A stretch of 64,000 nucleotides of DNA, taken from the NCBI RefSeq assembly GCF_001956045.1, contig NZ_MRTH01000001.1:62001-126000 (forward strand), written 5' to 3'. Within the stretch, counting starts at the first letter, position 1, and every line of letters starts with the position of its first letter. The DNA is from Paenibacillus sp. FSL H7-0331. Lineage in GTDB: Bacteria > Bacillota > Bacilli > Paenibacillales > NBRC-103111. This document shows positions 47,131 through 55,937 of the stretch, piece after piece. Position numbers and translations under genes: made by a program. The notes under the pieces are model-generated. The model did not search any database and was not told the origin of the DNA. It saw only the letters and a list, made by a program, of their open reading frames with translations.

Positions 47131-48060
47131 TTATCTCTGCATCAGCATGGGGTGTATGATAGCTTGGTATGAATTATCAGAGCTGAGCTTGCCTCCATCC
47201 AGTCCAATGAGCACCTTGTGCGATTCATTTTGCTTGTCCTGATAACTGATAATCACTCGATCCGGCTTAATGGCCAGCATAAACTGGGTGGATTTATTAA
47301 TCCCACGATAAGGTACAAGCCGCAGCCGGTCCTGCCATATGAAGGGGTCTGTCTCATCGTCGGTCCCGATCGCCGCTATCATTTGATCCACCTCAGCATC
47401 ACGAATTTTCCTCATCCATGACTCAGAAATGTAGTCCTGACATTGTGAGACTTCCAGCACCATAACCGGTGTACGGGTCAACGGATCGTATAATTGGTTT
47501 CCGGTATCAATCAAACCTGTGCAGTGCAGCTGCACCGCACCGATCTCAATGTGAACCTGAGCAAAAAAAGAAGTCAACTCCTCTCGCTGCCTAGCACTTT
47601 GGAACACCTTCTTGTAGAATCCAATCACCGCGATCAATGCAATGGCAATGAATGTAACACCAAATTGCAGTTCGTGCGTCAAGCCTCCGGACTGGCTGAT
47701 CACCATACCGTTCAGCACTTCATTCGAGTTTGCCCACAAATAATGGATCCCCAGAATACCTCCGGCAGCTACAAAGTTAATCAGATAAAAGGCACCCAAA
47801 TTACGCAAATAATGCTGCAGGCTGGCAAAACCAAAGCTGATGACAATCATGATTAATGCAAAGCACAGTTTAACAACAAAAGTAAACATAAAAGATAATG
47901 CCGGAACAAACATAAACACGACATACATCGCCCCGATGCCTGCTCCGATCACAAGTCTCCACCAAACAATCGGAATTTTGCGCGTTCGCGCCGTCGTATA
48001 CAGCAGCAAACCATCAATGACCAAATTCATCAGGAAAATAAGATCCACATAAACGATCAT
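47131..48060 (-). CDS. spoIIGA: Sporulation sigma-E factor-processing peptidase SpoIIGA
   Basis: Membrane aspartic protease that processes pro-sigma-E in the mother cell after a SpoIIR signal. The N-terminal half has five transmembrane segments (from MIVYVDLIFLMNLVIDGLLL); the C-terminal half carries the protease motif GLIDTGNQLYDPLT with Asp185. The 309-residue length matches Bacillus SpoIIGA. I chose the ATG at 48060, with AAAGGA 8 nt upstream; the upstream open frame is not family-like. Confidence 0.95.
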   Translation of the reverse strand: MIVYVDLIFLMNLVIDGLLLYTTARTRKIPIVWWRLVIGAGIGAMYVVFMFVPALSFMFTFVVKLCFALIMIVISFGFASLQHYLRNLGAFYLINFVAAGGILGIHYLWANSNEVLNGMVISQSGGLTHELQFGVTFIAIALIAVIGFYKKVFQSARQREELTSFFAQVHIEIGAVQLHCTGLIDTGNQLYDPLTRTPVMVLEVSQCQDYISESWMRKIRDAEVDQMIAAIGTDDETDPFIWQDRLRLVPYRGINKSTQFMLAIKPDRVIISYQDKQNESHKVLIGLDGGKLSSDNSYQAIIHPMLMQR

Positions 48061-48122
48061 CGTTATTTTCCTTTCCTCGTAAGCGGCTACAGAGACAAGT
48101 ATATATAACTTTATTTCCAAAG

Positions 48123-48236
48123 TCTGTCTAACGGTGAAGCCATAATGTGGCTTTTTTTGTTTAACACTGTCGTTATTACAACGTCGGTGATCCATGACTC
48201 GCTTTGTTCAAAAGGATTCAATATAACAATGTCGAA
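48123..48236 (-). promoter_or_regulatory. Candidate Spo0A boxes in the spoIIGA upstream region
   Basis: Three sequences with the Spo0A-box pattern TTTGTCRAA at 7 of 9 positions occur in the same orientation: 48123-48131, 48203-48211 and 48228-48236. In Bacillus the spoIIG promoter is activated by Spo0A from such boxes. A TATACT -10 candidate lies downstream near 48100. The region is also upstream of the divergent biosynthetic cassette. Confidence 0.35.
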
Positions 48237-48240
48237 TTGG

Positions 48241-48260
48241 GTACTAGATGAATATAGTAC
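48241..48260 (+). promoter_or_regulatory. Inverted repeat upstream of the biosynthetic cassette
   Basis: GTACTA, 8 nt, TAGTAC: a perfect 6 bp inverted repeat about 25 nt before a TACAAT -10 candidate (48283-48288). No matching sigma-A -35 is seen, so the promoter may need an activator or another sigma factor. Confidence 0.4.
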
Positions 48261-48322
48261 TTTTCATTCTCCGGCATTTCTTTACAATATAGGGTAAATG
48301 GACATCGGAAGGGAGAATCATC

Positions 48323-49321
48323 ATGAAACCACGTAAAGTGAAGATCGTTGGAAGCGGAATCTATTTGCCTAAACAGTTGATTACTAGCGATGACATGGAT
48401 CTTAAATTACAGGTTCCTTCTGGTTGGGTTCTCAGGAAATCAGATGTCAGAACCCGGCATTTCATTCAGGATGAGACCGCAGCGGAAATGGGTGCGAGTG
48501 CAGCATATGCAGCACTCGCAAACGCTGAACTCACCTTTGCAGATATTGATTGCATCGTATGTACGAGTGGGACGATGCAGCAGCCAATACCTTGTACAGC
48601 AGTTTTAATCCAAAAGGCCATGCAGCAGGAGCATTCGGGGATACCCTGCTTTGATATCAATTCGACCTGCCTTAGCTTTGTTACTGGCCTAGACACCATG
48701 TCCTACCTGATCGATGCAGGAAGATACCGCCGTGTCCTGCTTATAGCCACAGAAATTGCGTCGGAGGGAATTAATTGGACCGATAAAGAAAGTGCTTCCT
48801 TGTTTGGGGATGGCGCCGCTGCCGTCGTGATTGAACGGTCAACCGATACCGATAGCTCGGCTATACTCCACGCAGCCATGGAAACTTACAGCTCCGGGGC
48901 CCATCTGTCCGAGATTAAAGCAGGTGGAAGCTTGCAGCATGCCAAACAGCATACGACTACCAATGCAGATAACTATTTGTTCCAAATGAACGGTCAAGCC
49001 ATATTCAGGATGGCCTCCAAGCTGCTTCCCCGCTTTGTCGAGCAGCTGCTCACAAAAGCACAATTGCGTATGGCCGATATAAGCTTGGTTATTCCACATC
49101 AAGGCAGTGCCATGGCCATGAGATTGCTGCGTAAACGATTAGATATTTCCGAGGAGAAACTGCTTTACATTACACCAACGTTCGGGAACACTATCGCAGC
49201 ATCGATTCCTATCGGACTTCACGAAGCAATACGCCTTGGCAAAATTTTAAGGGGTGACCGCATAATGCTGCTTGGCACTTCTGCCGGACTTTCTTTAGGA
49301 GGCATTGTGCTTGAGTACTAA
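48323..49321 (+). CDS. 3-oxoacyl-ACP synthase III (FabH/OleA-like) condensing enzyme
   Basis: First gene of the seven-gene cassette. A 332-residue thiolase-fold protein with a complete Cys116-His259-Asn289 triad (DINSTCLSFV, LVIPHQGSAMAM, TPTFGNTIAASIP). The HQGS in place of FabH's HQAN and lack of the usual FabH ACP-docking pattern suggest a specialised enzyme, as in OleA, secondary-metabolite KAS III or acyl-transfer homologues, rather than housekeeping FabH. It probably condenses or transfers an acyl thioester. GAAGGGAG lies 7 nt before the ATG. It overlaps the next gene by 11 nt. Confidence 0.9.
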   Translation: MKPRKVKIVGSGIYLPKQLITSDDMDLKLQVPSGWVLRKSDVRTRHFIQDETAAEMGASAAYAALANAELTFADIDCIVCTSGTMQQPIPCTAVLIQKAMQQEHSGIPCFDINSTCLSFVTGLDTMSYLIDAGRYRRVLLIATEIASEGINWTDKESASLFGDGAAAVVIERSTDTDSSAILHAAMETYSSGAHLSEIKAGGSLQHAKQHTTTNADNYLFQMNGQAIFRMASKLLPRFVEQLLTKAQLRMADISLVIPHQGSAMAMRLLRKRLDISEEKLLYITPTFGNTIAASIPIGLHEAIRLGKILRGDRIMLLGTSAGLSLGGIVLEY

Positions 49322-50534
49322 TACGGGAATGAACATTCTGCTAACCGGAGGACGTGCACCCGTTGCATTGGAATTAGCAAGGATGCTAGCCAAGGCCGGC
49401 CATCGTGTCGATCTTGCAGAAAGCGTAACTCATCATCTTTGCAGAAAATCCAAAGCCATTGCCCAAAGCTTTCTCGTTCCTAAACCTAATCAAGAGCCTG
49501 ATGCGTATATTTCGGCTTTGTCTCGAATTATTGGGCAGCGAAACATTCAGGTGCTCCTGCCTACCTGTGAAGAGATCTTTTGGATTGCACGAGGACTAAC
49601 GAAGCTTCAAAGCCTTTGCAAGGTCATCTCAGCACCTTTGGAGCAATTAAGACGTCTTCATAGCAAATGGGAGTTTATCCGGCGTGTGGAGACGTTTGGC
49701 TTCGCAATACCTCAAACACAAATTTTTCATAATACAAAAGAATGGGCGAATGTATGTAATGAAGAACACTCATGGCTCGAAGCAGGCTTTGTATTAAAGC
49801 CGGTTTTCTCGCGTTTTGGTGCCAATGTCCAGTTATTTGGCCCAGATTGCTCGGTTGCAGACAGACTCAAACGTCTACAAACCAACCATGGCATAACAGC
49901 TACACCGGCCCAGCCCTGGATCATTCAACGATATATAAAAGGGAGACCGCTCTGCACGTATAGTGTGGCATGGGAGGGTGTCGTAGTTGCCCATTCCGCT
50001 TATGAAGTGGAATATACGGCCAATCAGGGGGCTTGTGTATACTACAAGCAGCTTCAGCACTTACAAGCTTTGAACTGGGTGCAATCCTTCGTACAAAAAG
50101 AGCATTTCAGCGGACAAATCGCTTTTGACTTTGTGGAATCCTATGAAGACGGTATCTTGTATCCCATAGAATGCAATCCACGGGCAACAAGTGGAGTTCA
50201 TTTGTTTAGCCCGGAGGACAAACTCGTTGAAGCGCTTATCCATCCTGAAGACTTATCCCAACAAGCATGTAGGAAACCGCAGACTAATCAAGCTGCCATG
50301 CTGTCCATACCTATGCTGGCTTATGGACTGAATAAGGAACGAACCTGGGCGGCCATCTGTCACTGGTGGGCACAGTTTGTCTCGGCACGAGATGTCATAT
50401 GGCAAGTCCGAGACCCGTTACCTTTCCTGGAGCAGATTCCGCTAATGCTGGACGCTTGGCGGCTGAGCCACAAACAAGCGATATCCATCACTGCAGCGAT
50501 GACTTATGATATTGAATGGAATGGTGAAGCATGA
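49311..50534 (+). CDS. ATP-grasp domain ligase
   Basis: A 407-residue protein with an N-terminal Rossmann-like pre-ATP-grasp domain (MNILLTGGRAPVALELARMLAKAGH), an ATP-grasp core with Lys163 in FVLKPVFSRFG, WIIQRYIKGRPL, and the metal-binding YPIECNPRATSGVHLF (Glu287, Asn289). ATP-grasp enzymes join a carboxylate, via an acyl phosphate, to an amine, thiol or similar nucleophile. The start is TTG, with AGGAGG 8 nt upstream and overlapping the upstream gene. Neither substrate can be named; its presence implies an amide- or ester-forming step in the pathway. Confidence 0.88.
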   Translation: MSTNTGMNILLTGGRAPVALELARMLAKAGHRVDLAESVTHHLCRKSKAIAQSFLVPKPNQEPDAYISALSRIIGQRNIQVLLPTCEEIFWIARGLTKLQSLCKVISAPLEQLRRLHSKWEFIRRVETFGFAIPQTQIFHNTKEWANVCNEEHSWLEAGFVLKPVFSRFGANVQLFGPDCSVADRLKRLQTNHGITATPAQPWIIQRYIKGRPLCTYSVAWEGVVVAHSAYEVEYTANQGACVYYKQLQHLQALNWVQSFVQKEHFSGQIAFDFVESYEDGILYPIECNPRATSGVHLFSPEDKLVEALIHPEDLSQQACRKPQTNQAAMLSIPMLAYGLNKERTWAAICHWWAQFVSARDVIWQVRDPLPFLEQIPLMLDAWRLSHKQAISITAAMTYDIEWNGEA

Positions 50535-51520
50535 AAGCACTCGTAACAGGAGGAACAGGATTTCTCGGAGGCCGCTTGGCTGAGCGTCTGCTGGACGCAG
50601 GTTCGGAAGTGACGATTATTGGACGTAACGCCGTGATAGGCGCCAAGTTCGCAGCCAAAGGTGCGAGATTCATAGAGGCGGATCTTCGCGATGAGCAAGC
50701 CATTGTCAACGCATGCCTGGGTCAGGAAGCGGTCTTCCATTGTGGAGCCTTGTCTTCTCCGTGGGGAACCTATCGCGACTTCTTTGAAACAAACGTAAAA
50801 GGTACTCGGCATATCCTGCATGGATGCCGGATTCATAAGGTGCAGCGGCTTGTACATGTGTCTACACCAAGCGTCTATTTCAATTTCACAGATCGTTTGA
50901 ACATTTCAGAAGCAGACCCGCTTCCGACCCGATTTGCCAATGCTTACGCGGCTACCAAACGGCTAGCCGAACTGGAGGTTTTGCAGGCTATTTCAGCGGG
51001 ACTTCAGGCTATGATCATCCGTCCTCGTGCTATCTTTGGTCCGGGCGACAGCTCCATACTGCCGCGTATCATTAGAGCCAATGCTTCACGTGGAGTTCCG
51101 ATCATTAATGGGGGTCATGCATGGATGGATCTAACCTATATTGATAACGTCGTAGATGCATTGCTGCTCTGCCAACAAGCTCCGGACTTGGCATGGGGAC
51201 GCATATTCAATATCTCTAACGATGAGCCTGTTCAGTTATCGACAATCATACCAAGATTATTCGCTATGCTCGATATTCCGCTCCGAGCAAAGGCTGTATC
51301 CTACCGAGCTGCATATGGATTAGCCGCTATGCTGGAGCTAGCAGCGCATCTGCTGCCTGGTAACCACGAACCATTACTAACCCGATACAGTGTCGGAATT
51401 CTGGGACGGAGCCAGACGCTGGATATTAGCGCAGCACGCCAGATTCTGGGTTATACACCACAAGTTAGTATCGAAGAAGGCTTGCTAGCATTTGCAGCGG
51501 TTTGGAGGACACCCCTTTGA
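50531..51520 (+). CDS. NAD-dependent epimerase/3-beta-HSD-type dehydrogenase (OleD-like)
   Basis: Extended SDR of 329 residues with the Rossmann motif ALVTGGTGFLGGRLAERLL and the active site Ser114, Tyr139-x3-Lys143 (STPSVYF, NAYAATKRLAE). The pattern HCGALSSPWGTYRDFFETNVKGT is shared with OleD, which reduces the 2-alkyl-3-oxoacid made by OleA in bacterial olefin synthesis. With the OleA-like gene in the same operon, a beta-keto reduction is a reasonable inference. Its ATG overlaps the ATP-grasp stop (ATGA) and its stop overlaps the next TTG start. Confidence 0.9.
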   Translation: MKALVTGGTGFLGGRLAERLLDAGSEVTIIGRNAVIGAKFAAKGARFIEADLRDEQAIVNACLGQEAVFHCGALSSPWGTYRDFFETNVKGTRHILHGCRIHKVQRLVHVSTPSVYFNFTDRLNISEADPLPTRFANAYAATKRLAELEVLQAISAGLQAMIIRPRAIFGPGDSSILPRIIRANASRGVPIINGGHAWMDLTYIDNVVDALLLCQQAPDLAWGRIFNISNDEPVQLSTIIPRLFAMLDIPLRAKAVSYRAAYGLAAMLELAAHLLPGNHEPLLTRYSVGILGRSQTLDISAARQILGYTPQVSIEEGLLAFAAVWRTPL

Positions 51521-52437
51521 GACCCTTTCAGTTGTCTCCTATTCACCAGATTCACTTCTTACGTGCCGGTTACTGCACACATCGGGAATGGGTGACCATT
51601 CGTGGAGGAACTTTCCGCTCAGTTCGCTTCCCAGCTGGTTTTGCTTGTATCGAGCATCCGACAATGGGCCTCATTCTATTTGACACAGGATATTCAGAAC
51701 GATTTCTGATAGAAACATCATCCTATCCAGCGAGCCTGTACCGCTATCTGACCCCTGTTTATTTCAGTGAAGCCGATCGTGCTCTTAGTCAGCTTCAACG
51801 GATTGGCTATGAGGCTCAGGATGTCGCTCTCATTATTATTTCACATTTTCACGGGGATCATATTGCCGGCTTGCGTGATTTCCCTCGGGCCCAATTTATT
51901 TATGCAGCGGAAGCCTATGAGGAGGTTCGTAACCTGCAAGGTTTGGCAGCCGTAAGGGCTGGCTATTTACCGAATCTGCTTCCTGATGATTTTGAAGAGC
52001 GATCTATTGCCATCACCTTCAATCCATCCTTCGCTGTACCATCAAGCAGCTCAATGACCATGAGCGCTTTATCAAAGGGAAGCACACCAGCCTCTTCTTT
52101 CTGGCCTATGCACGCCGCACTCCCGCCAGAATGTCCGTTTACATCAGGCATCGATTTACTCGGAGATGGCAGTATGATCGCTGTTGATCTACCAGGTCAT
52201 GCCGAGGGCCAGATCGGATTATTGGTATCTACGAATCAACAGGATTATTTCCTGTGCGCCGATGCAGCGTGGTCCAGTAAAGCCATCCGCTTCAATTTAC
52301 CGCCGCATCCATTAGCAGGGCTAATCATGTCCAATCGTCAAGGCTACCGAGCTACCTTTAATAAGCTGATACAATTGAATCAAAGGTTTCCTTCTCTACA
52401 AATAGTACCCTCACACTGCACAGAGGTTCCAAAATGA
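51517..52437 (+). CDS. Metallo-beta-lactamase-fold hydrolase, lactonase-like
   Basis: A 306-residue protein with the metal motif SHFHGDH (HxHxDH, residues 110-115), VDLPGHAEGQIG (third His), CADAAW (bridging Asp) and PSHCTE (last His). The layout resembles N-acyl homoserine lactonases. It starts at TTG, overlapping the upstream TGA, with GGAGG 8 nt before. In this cluster it could hydrolyse a lactone or thioester intermediate; if the pathway passes through a beta-lactone, it could take the place of the OleB hydrolase. That is inference only. Confidence 0.88.
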   Translation: MRPFQLSPIHQIHFLRAGYCTHREWVTIRGGTFRSVRFPAGFACIEHPTMGLILFDTGYSERFLIETSSYPASLYRYLTPVYFSEADRALSQLQRIGYEAQDVALIIISHFHGDHIAGLRDFPRAQFIYAAEAYEEVRNLQGLAAVRAGYLPNLLPDDFEERSIAITFNPSFAVPSSSSMTMSALSKGSTPASSFWPMHAALPPECPFTSGIDLLGDGSMIAVDLPGHAEGQIGLLVSTNQQDYFLCADAAWSSKAIRFNLPPHPLAGLIMSNRQGYRATFNKLIQLNQRFPSLQIVPSHCTEVPK

Positions 52438-52464
52438 TAATCGGGAAAAGGAGTGATGTTAAGG

Positions 52465-53814
52465 ATGCTGAACCGCAAAGCGACTGTCCTCTGGCACTAT
52501 TTCCTTGATCGTTATCTGCATAGATGGGCTAATCGCCGTGCCTTTGAAGAGTGGCAGGAAGCCAAAGTGATAGCACATTTACAGCTTATTCGAGAGTCCT
52601 CAACCTTTTATCAGGAATTGTGGAACGGCCTCATTCTATCCAAGTGGCGAGAGTTTCCTATTATTAACAAGCAAATCATGATGGATCATTTCGATAGCTT
52701 GAACACAGTGGGTATCCGCAAGGAAGAAGCCTTTACTTTGGCGCTGAAAGCAGAGAGCACAAGAGACTTTACACCACAGCTGAATGGGATTACGATAGGC
52801 TTATCCTCTGGAACCTCTGGAAACAGGGGGTTATTTGTCGTTAGTCCGCAGGAGCAATACGCTTGGGCAGGGAGGGTTCTCTCCAAGGTTTTGCCAGGCT
52901 CCCTTCTTGCCTCACACCGTATCGCTTTTTTTCTGAGAGCCAATAGCAACCTGTATGGGTCCGTCAGTGGGGCGAGGCTTCGTTTTGAATTTTTTGATTT
53001 AATCGAGCCCATGCAGCAGCATATTCATCGCTTGAATACTTATCTGCCCAATCTCTGGATTGCACCTCCTTCCGTACTCCACTTATTAGCGGATGCTTAT
53101 CGTCAGGGCAAGCTGATAGCCAAGCCGCAGCGAATGGTTTCAGTAGCCGAGGTGCTTGACCCACTGGATCGGCAATATATCGAATCCGTCTTTCAACTGC
53201 CCATACATCAGGTTTATCAGTGTACGGAAGGCTTTTTGGCAGCCACTTGCGCTCATGGAACCCTTCATCTGAATGAAGATATGGTTGCTTTTCAAAAAGA
53301 ATCTGTTGATGGTGAACGTAGGTTCGTTCCGATCTTGACCGACTTCACACGTTTCTCTCAGCCCCTCATCCGCTACAGGCTGAACGATCTGCTGGTTGAA
53401 CGTTCAAGACCTTGCCCGTGTGGTTCCCTTATGACAGGTATAGAAGCTGTAGAGGGCCGCTGTGACGATTTATTTTATTTGCCTCATGCGGTAGATCAGG
53501 AGCTTGTTCCCGTATTTCCCGATCTGATTACTAGAACAATCATGGGTGCTGCTCCCACTGCCGTCGCTTATCATATTGTGCAGCTTGCTCCCGACCGGAT
53601 CGAGCTTTCGCTGGAATTCGCTGTCGACACTTCTACCACGATGGATTTCATATATTCGACCGTTCAACTAGCATTAGAAACCTTATTTATCCGGATGAAT
53701 TGCAAGAAACCGAACATCCACATGACTCCCTACGAGACCATAGTACCTGGAACAAGAAAATTACGCCGGGTGGAAAGGAGATTCTCCGTTGAATCCAGCC
53801 ATTCAAATCTATAA
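52465..53814 (+). CDS. Adenylate-forming enzyme, CapK/F390-synthetase-related
   Basis: A 449-residue protein of the CapK/PaaK-like branch of the ANL superfamily. The phosphate loop ITIGLSSGTSGNRGLF (SSGTSG at 114-119), YQCTEGFLAATC (A5-like), and RPCPCGSLMTGIEAVEGRCDDLFYLP near the C-terminal hinge are seen. Such enzymes activate a carboxylate as acyl-AMP; F390 synthetase adenylylates coenzyme F420. Which substrate is used here is open. ATG at 52465 has AAGGAG 11 nt upstream; two closer starts overlap the ribosome site. It overlaps the next gene by 26 nt. Confidence 0.86.
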   Translation: MLNRKATVLWHYFLDRYLHRWANRRAFEEWQEAKVIAHLQLIRESSTFYQELWNGLILSKWREFPIINKQIMMDHFDSLNTVGIRKEEAFTLALKAESTRDFTPQLNGITIGLSSGTSGNRGLFVVSPQEQYAWAGRVLSKVLPGSLLASHRIAFFLRANSNLYGSVSGARLRFEFFDLIEPMQQHIHRLNTYLPNLWIAPPSVLHLLADAYRQGKLIAKPQRMVSVAEVLDPLDRQYIESVFQLPIHQVYQCTEGFLAATCAHGTLHLNEDMVAFQKESVDGERRFVPILTDFTRFSQPLIRYRLNDLLVERSRPCPCGSLMTGIEAVEGRCDDLFYLPHAVDQELVPVFPDLITRTIMGAAPTAVAYHIVQLAPDRIELSLEFAVDTSTTMDFIYSTVQLALETLFIRMNCKKPNIHMTPYETIVPGTRKLRRVERRFSVESSHSNL

Positions 53815-54949
53815 TCACGAAACCATTCATCAGCTGCAATGGCCCGACACTGAGCAAGGAGGTTATGCTAAACGGTATCTACTCCCAATACTAAGTCATT
53901 CTCCTACAGCTTTCATAGAAAATGTGACAACGAAGCTTTGGGTTCTCCTTATCGATAATATCGTAATTCCCTTTACTGTTAATGATCAGGAATACGATAA
54001 TTGCTATGTGTGCTCACCTTATACTCACTATGTCACCTATGCCAAGCAAGAGCTTGCCTTGCTGCAGCAGCCTGTAATTGAGACGATTCTGGCAGCCCTA
54101 TTGAATACAGTAGGTTTTGGATTACGATTAGGACGGATCAATCAAACAGTCCATATGAACAATTGGCTTCTATCTACTAATTTGTACGTAAATTTGACCA
54201 GCCTCCAGCTTACGGCTATTGTCGATTATATGAGTAAACGTTTCCCGACTCATTCACTAGCCTGGCGTTCACTGAACCCTACAACAACTTCTGCACAATT
54301 AGAATCATTAGCAAAGCAGGGCTGTAGAATGATCCCAAGCCGGCAAATCTATCTGTTGCCTACGGATCAAATGGGTGGCTTACCCTCCAAGGCACGATGG
54401 CTCATCAAACGCGATTATAGCTTAATCGAAAAAAATGGATACGAATTGATAAGTCCGGATGAACTCAAAAAAGCCGATATGTCCAGACTGAGAGATCTGT
54501 ACAATGCACTTTATCTGGATAAATATTCACGCTGCAACCCTTGGTTTAGCGAACGTTTTCTGGATTTGGTCAGACAAGAACAATTATTAAACCTGTATGC
54601 ACTTCGGCATATCGAGTCGGGACGCATCGATGCGGTGCTTGGTTATTTTAACCGCGAGGGGATTATGACGACTCCCGTCTTTGGTTACGACACGCAGTTG
54701 CCTCAAGCTACAGGACTGTACAGGATGCTCTCAGCCGTGCTTATTCGATTGGCTCTGGAACATGGCTATCTGCTGCATGAAAGCTCTGGAGCGGCTCAGT
54801 TTAAGCGTAACAGAGGCGCAACTGCCGACATTGAGTACACGGCAATCTATGATCAGCATCTCCCAGGCTATCGGCGTTGGGGCTGGTCCCTGCTCGGTAG
54901 TGTGCTTAATAGAATTGGTGTCCCTATCATGAAAAAGTATAAATTTTAA
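53789..54949 (+). CDS. GNAT/FemAB-like acyltransferase, function unknown
   Basis: A 386-residue protein. The first 180 residues match nothing I recognise; the C-terminal half (about 215-360) has GNAT/FemAB-like features: RDLYNALYLDKYSRCNPWFSERFL, LYALRHIESGRIDAVLGYFNREGIMTTPVFGYD and HESSGAAQFKRNRGATADIEYTAIYD. FemAB/BioF2-type enzymes use acyl-CoA or acyl-tRNA donors. It starts at TTG, with AAAGGAG 8 nt upstream, inside the preceding gene, so translation is coupled. It may acylate or aminoacylate the product. Confidence 0.75.
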   Translation: MNPAIQIYNHETIHQLQWPDTEQGGYAKRYLLPILSHSPTAFIENVTTKLWVLLIDNIVIPFTVNDQEYDNCYVCSPYTHYVTYAKQELALLQQPVIETILAALLNTVGFGLRLGRINQTVHMNNWLLSTNLYVNLTSLQLTAIVDYMSKRFPTHSLAWRSLNPTTTSAQLESLAKQGCRMIPSRQIYLLPTDQMGGLPSKARWLIKRDYSLIEKNGYELISPDELKKADMSRLRDLYNALYLDKYSRCNPWFSERFLDLVRQEQLLNLYALRHIESGRIDAVLGYFNREGIMTTPVFGYDTQLPQATGLYRMLSAVLIRLALEHGYLLHESSGAAQFKRNRGATADIEYTAIYDQHLPGYRRWGWSLLGSVLNRIGVPIMKKYKF

Positions 54950-54967
54950 AGGAAGGGGTCTAGAGCT

Positions 54968-55879
54968 ATGAACACCTCAATCCATTCACCTGCTGACCAT
55001 CCCTCCTCGATTCCTTCGTCTGAGCCTGTTATCCTGGTAACCGGTGCTTCGAGCGGCTTTGGCCTATTAATCTCAATCACTATGGCCAAAAAGGGTTATC
55101 GTGTCATTGCTTCCATGCGGGACCTGAGCAACCAAAGCCAGTTGATGGAACAAGCAAGAGCAGCCAAAGTAGAACTGCTGATTGACTGTGTACAATTGGA
55201 TGTAACTGACCATAGGACAATATCAGAGGTGATTAACGAGACTATGGAGCGCTATGGCCGAATCGATATTCTCGTCAACAATGCTGGTTTGGCGATAGGT
55301 GGTTTTATTGAGGAGGTGCCTATCGAGGCTTGGCGGCAGCAAATGGACATTAATTATTTTGGCTTGGTCGCCGTTACCAAAGCTGTACTGCCCTATATGC
55401 GCCAGCAGCGAAGTGGGCATATTTTTAATATTAGCAGTGTGAGCGGGCGTGTCGGTTTTCCAGGGTATGCCCCCTATGTTGCCTCCAAATTTGCCGTTGA
55501 GGGTTTCAGTGAGGCACTCCGTCTGGAAATGCAGCCCTTCGGCGTGCAAGTCGTACTTATTGAACCCGGGGCGTATCCAACAAGTATTTGGAAAAAAGGC
55601 TTCGATTCGATACACACTTCTCCCCATTCACCCTATCAGGATCAGTTGGACGCCGTGCTGAATTATTCCAAAAGTACTCTCAATAATGGTGCCGATCCTC
55701 AAGATATTGCTGATGCCATTGCTCGGATTTCGAGATTGCGTCGTCCCAAACTACGTTATGCAATGGGAAAAGGAGTCCATTTCTTGCTGTTCAGTAAAGT
55801 ACTGCTCCCCTGGAACTGGATTGAGTCATTCATGCTAAAGTTACTGAAAATAAGAAAAGCTCCTGACCGGAGCCTATAG
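54968..55879 (+). CDS. Short-chain dehydrogenase/reductase
   Basis: Classical SDR of 303 residues. Cofactor motif VTGASSGFG (24-32), NNAG (104-107), and catalytic Ser157, Tyr170, Lys174 (NISSVSGRVGFPGYAPYVASK). The C-terminus (HFLLFSKVLLPWNWIESFMLKLLKI) is hydrophobic and may bind the membrane or a lipid substrate. AAAGGAAGGGG precedes the ATG after a spacer. It is the last cassette gene and could catalyse a second reduction or oxidation of an acyl chain. Confidence 0.9.
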   Translation: MNTSIHSPADHPSSIPSSEPVILVTGASSGFGLLISITMAKKGYRVIASMRDLSNQSQLMEQARAAKVELLIDCVQLDVTDHRTISEVINETMERYGRIDILVNNAGLAIGGFIEEVPIEAWRQQMDINYFGLVAVTKAVLPYMRQQRSGHIFNISSVSGRVGFPGYAPYVASKFAVEGFSEALRLEMQPFGVQVVLIEPGAYPTSIWKKGFDSIHTSPHSPYQDQLDAVLNYSKSTLNNGADPQDIADAIARISRLRRPKLRYAMGKGVHFLLFSKVLLPWNWIESFMLKLLKIRKAPDRSL

Positions 55880-55892
55880 GGGGAAGAAACAC

Positions 55893-55926
55893 AAAAAAAT
55901 GACTTCGATCAACTCGAAGTCATTTT
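55893..55926. terminator. Bidirectional terminator between the cassette and ftsZ
   Basis: ATGACTTCGA and TCGAAGTCAT form a perfect 10 bp stem around a 5 nt loop, with seven A before and four T after. It serves the SDR gene on the plus strand and, with the longer T run, ftsZ on the minus strand. Confidence 0.9.
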
Positions 55927-55937
55927 GCACGATAACC

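Noticed and set aside
48323..55879. A standard oleABCD olefin cluster
   Set aside because: There is no alpha/beta hydrolase (OleB) and the adenylating enzyme is of CapK/F390 type, so only a partial analogy is claimed.
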